From Muribaculaceae bacterium (GTDB lineage Bacteria; Bacteroidota; Bacteroidia; Bacteroidales; Muribaculaceae), in the NCBI GenBank assembly GCA_016302215.1, contig JAEDNZ010000119.1, positions 1 through 5,738 of the forward strand: a stretch of DNA of 5,738 nucleotides, read 5' to 3'. The translations under genes were made by a program, and so were the position numbers. Positions 5,568 through 5,738 of this stretch are shown piece after piece. The notes beneath the pieces are model-generated. The model saw only the letters and a list, made by a program, of their open reading frames with translations, made no database searches and was not told the DNA's origin. Numbering within the stretch: the stretch's first letter is position 1; every line of letters begins with the position of its first letter.

Positions 5568-5697
5568 TTAGCGCCGGGGGCCTGCCGGTATGTTTTGGTT
5601 AAGGGATTAGTAATCGGGTTAATTATAAGGGGTTAAAGGGTTAATAATAGGGTTAGTACATACCGGCAGGCAGGTGTTTATATTAGGGCGGCGCTAA
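5568..5697. repeat. Nested inverted-repeat element with a G-rich GGTTA-repeat core
   Basis: Outer arms TTAGCGCCG (5568-5576) and CGGCGCTAA (5689-5697) match perfectly over 9 bp. Inner arms GCCTGCCGGTATG (5580-5592) and CATACCGGCAGGC (5659-5671) match perfectly over 13 bp. The gaps between outer and inner arms are unequal: 3 bases left, 17 right. The 66-base core (5593-5658) has a single C on the plus strand, five GGTTA motifs and five runs of three or more G. No flanking target-site duplication is visible. It could be a non-autonomous mobile element, a structured RNA, a site-specific recombination site or a cruciform; I cannot choose between these from one copy. Confidence 0.7.
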
Positions 5698-5738
5698 GGC
5701 GCGTGGTGGCGGATGAGCGGGTTGCGGCGGTGGCATGG

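Larger units (their letters stand above)
5104..5738. other. Gene-free region rich in palindromes and short repeats
   Basis: I find no supportable gene in these 635 bases. The first part (5133-5194) holds two hairpins. About 5195-5400 is AT-rich with two palindromes sharing the core TGATAATCA. About 5400-5540 is GC-rich low-complexity sequence with three GGCGCGG motifs (5460, 5481, 5530), a GGCCGCGGCC palindrome (5446-5455) and a GAGCACTC repeat. About 5540-5570 is a T/G-rich stretch, and 5568-5697 is a nested inverted repeat. The final 40 bases are GC-rich and could belong to a neighbouring gene or leader, but are too short to judge. No tRNA or other known RNA was recognised. Confidence 0.7.

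Noticed and set aside
5593..5658. Telomere array or CRISPR-like repeat
   Set aside because: The GGTTA motifs are irregularly spaced and too short, with no constant repeat-spacer pattern. A telomere function makes no sense in this chromosomal context.
5580..5671. Invertible promoter switch of the kind found in Bacteroides
   Set aside because: The 13-bp arms could be recombination sites, but the 66-base core has no TAnnTTTG box on either strand and no recombinase gene is in the window. It is kept only as one possibility for the nested element.
5683..5738. 3' end of a minus-strand gene entering from the right edge, or start of a plus-strand gene at 5713
   Set aside because: Only about 18 codons or fewer are visible. 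They give proline-rich or featureless sequence in every frame, so no gene can be supported.

Overview
The window looks like chromosomal DNA from a member of the Bacteroidota, most likely order Bacteroidales (a Muribaculaceae- or Prevotella-like gut organism would fit, but the family cannot be fixed from this sequence). Four things point there: TAnnTTTG promoter -7 boxes upstream of three transcription units, AT-rich leaders without Shine-Dalgarno sequences, a PorT-type outer-membrane barrel protein, and a secreted protein ending in a short type IX secretion (Por)-like C-terminal tail.

Layout. The left half is on the minus strand and reads leftward. A two-gene operon encodes a secreted protein with two LysM domains and a periplasmic-binding-protein-like domain (1522-3159). 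Only 2 bases separate it from a PorT-family outer-membrane beta-barrel protein (821-1519). Next comes the 5' two-fifths or so of the GTPase gene typA/bipA, which has its own -7 box and runs off the left edge (1-665). A 300-base divergent intergenic region (3160-3459) carries promoters for both directions, a perfect 13-bp tandem repeat and a possible structured leader. The plus-strand gene at 3460-5103 encodes a 547-residue secreted protein of unknown function with an internally duplicated beta-rich module. It is followed by a perfect 16-bp hairpin that is probably its terminator.

The last 635 bases (5104-5738) contain no gene I can support, but they are rich in structure: several hairpins and palindromes, a GC-rich patch of short repeats, and a nested inverted repeat (outer arms 9 bp, inner arms 13 bp). 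The inner arms enclose a 66-base G-rich segment that has one C and carries repeated GGTTA motifs. This element is the least explained part of the window.

How the genes relate. The LysM/binding-domain protein and the barrel protein are probably co-transcribed and both go to the envelope, one binding peptidoglycan in the periplasm and the other sitting in the outer membrane. TypA is a ribosome-associated translational GTPase and is probably adjacent without a direct functional link. The 547-residue protein is an independent exported product. No defence system, phage gene, transposase or CRISPR array is visible.
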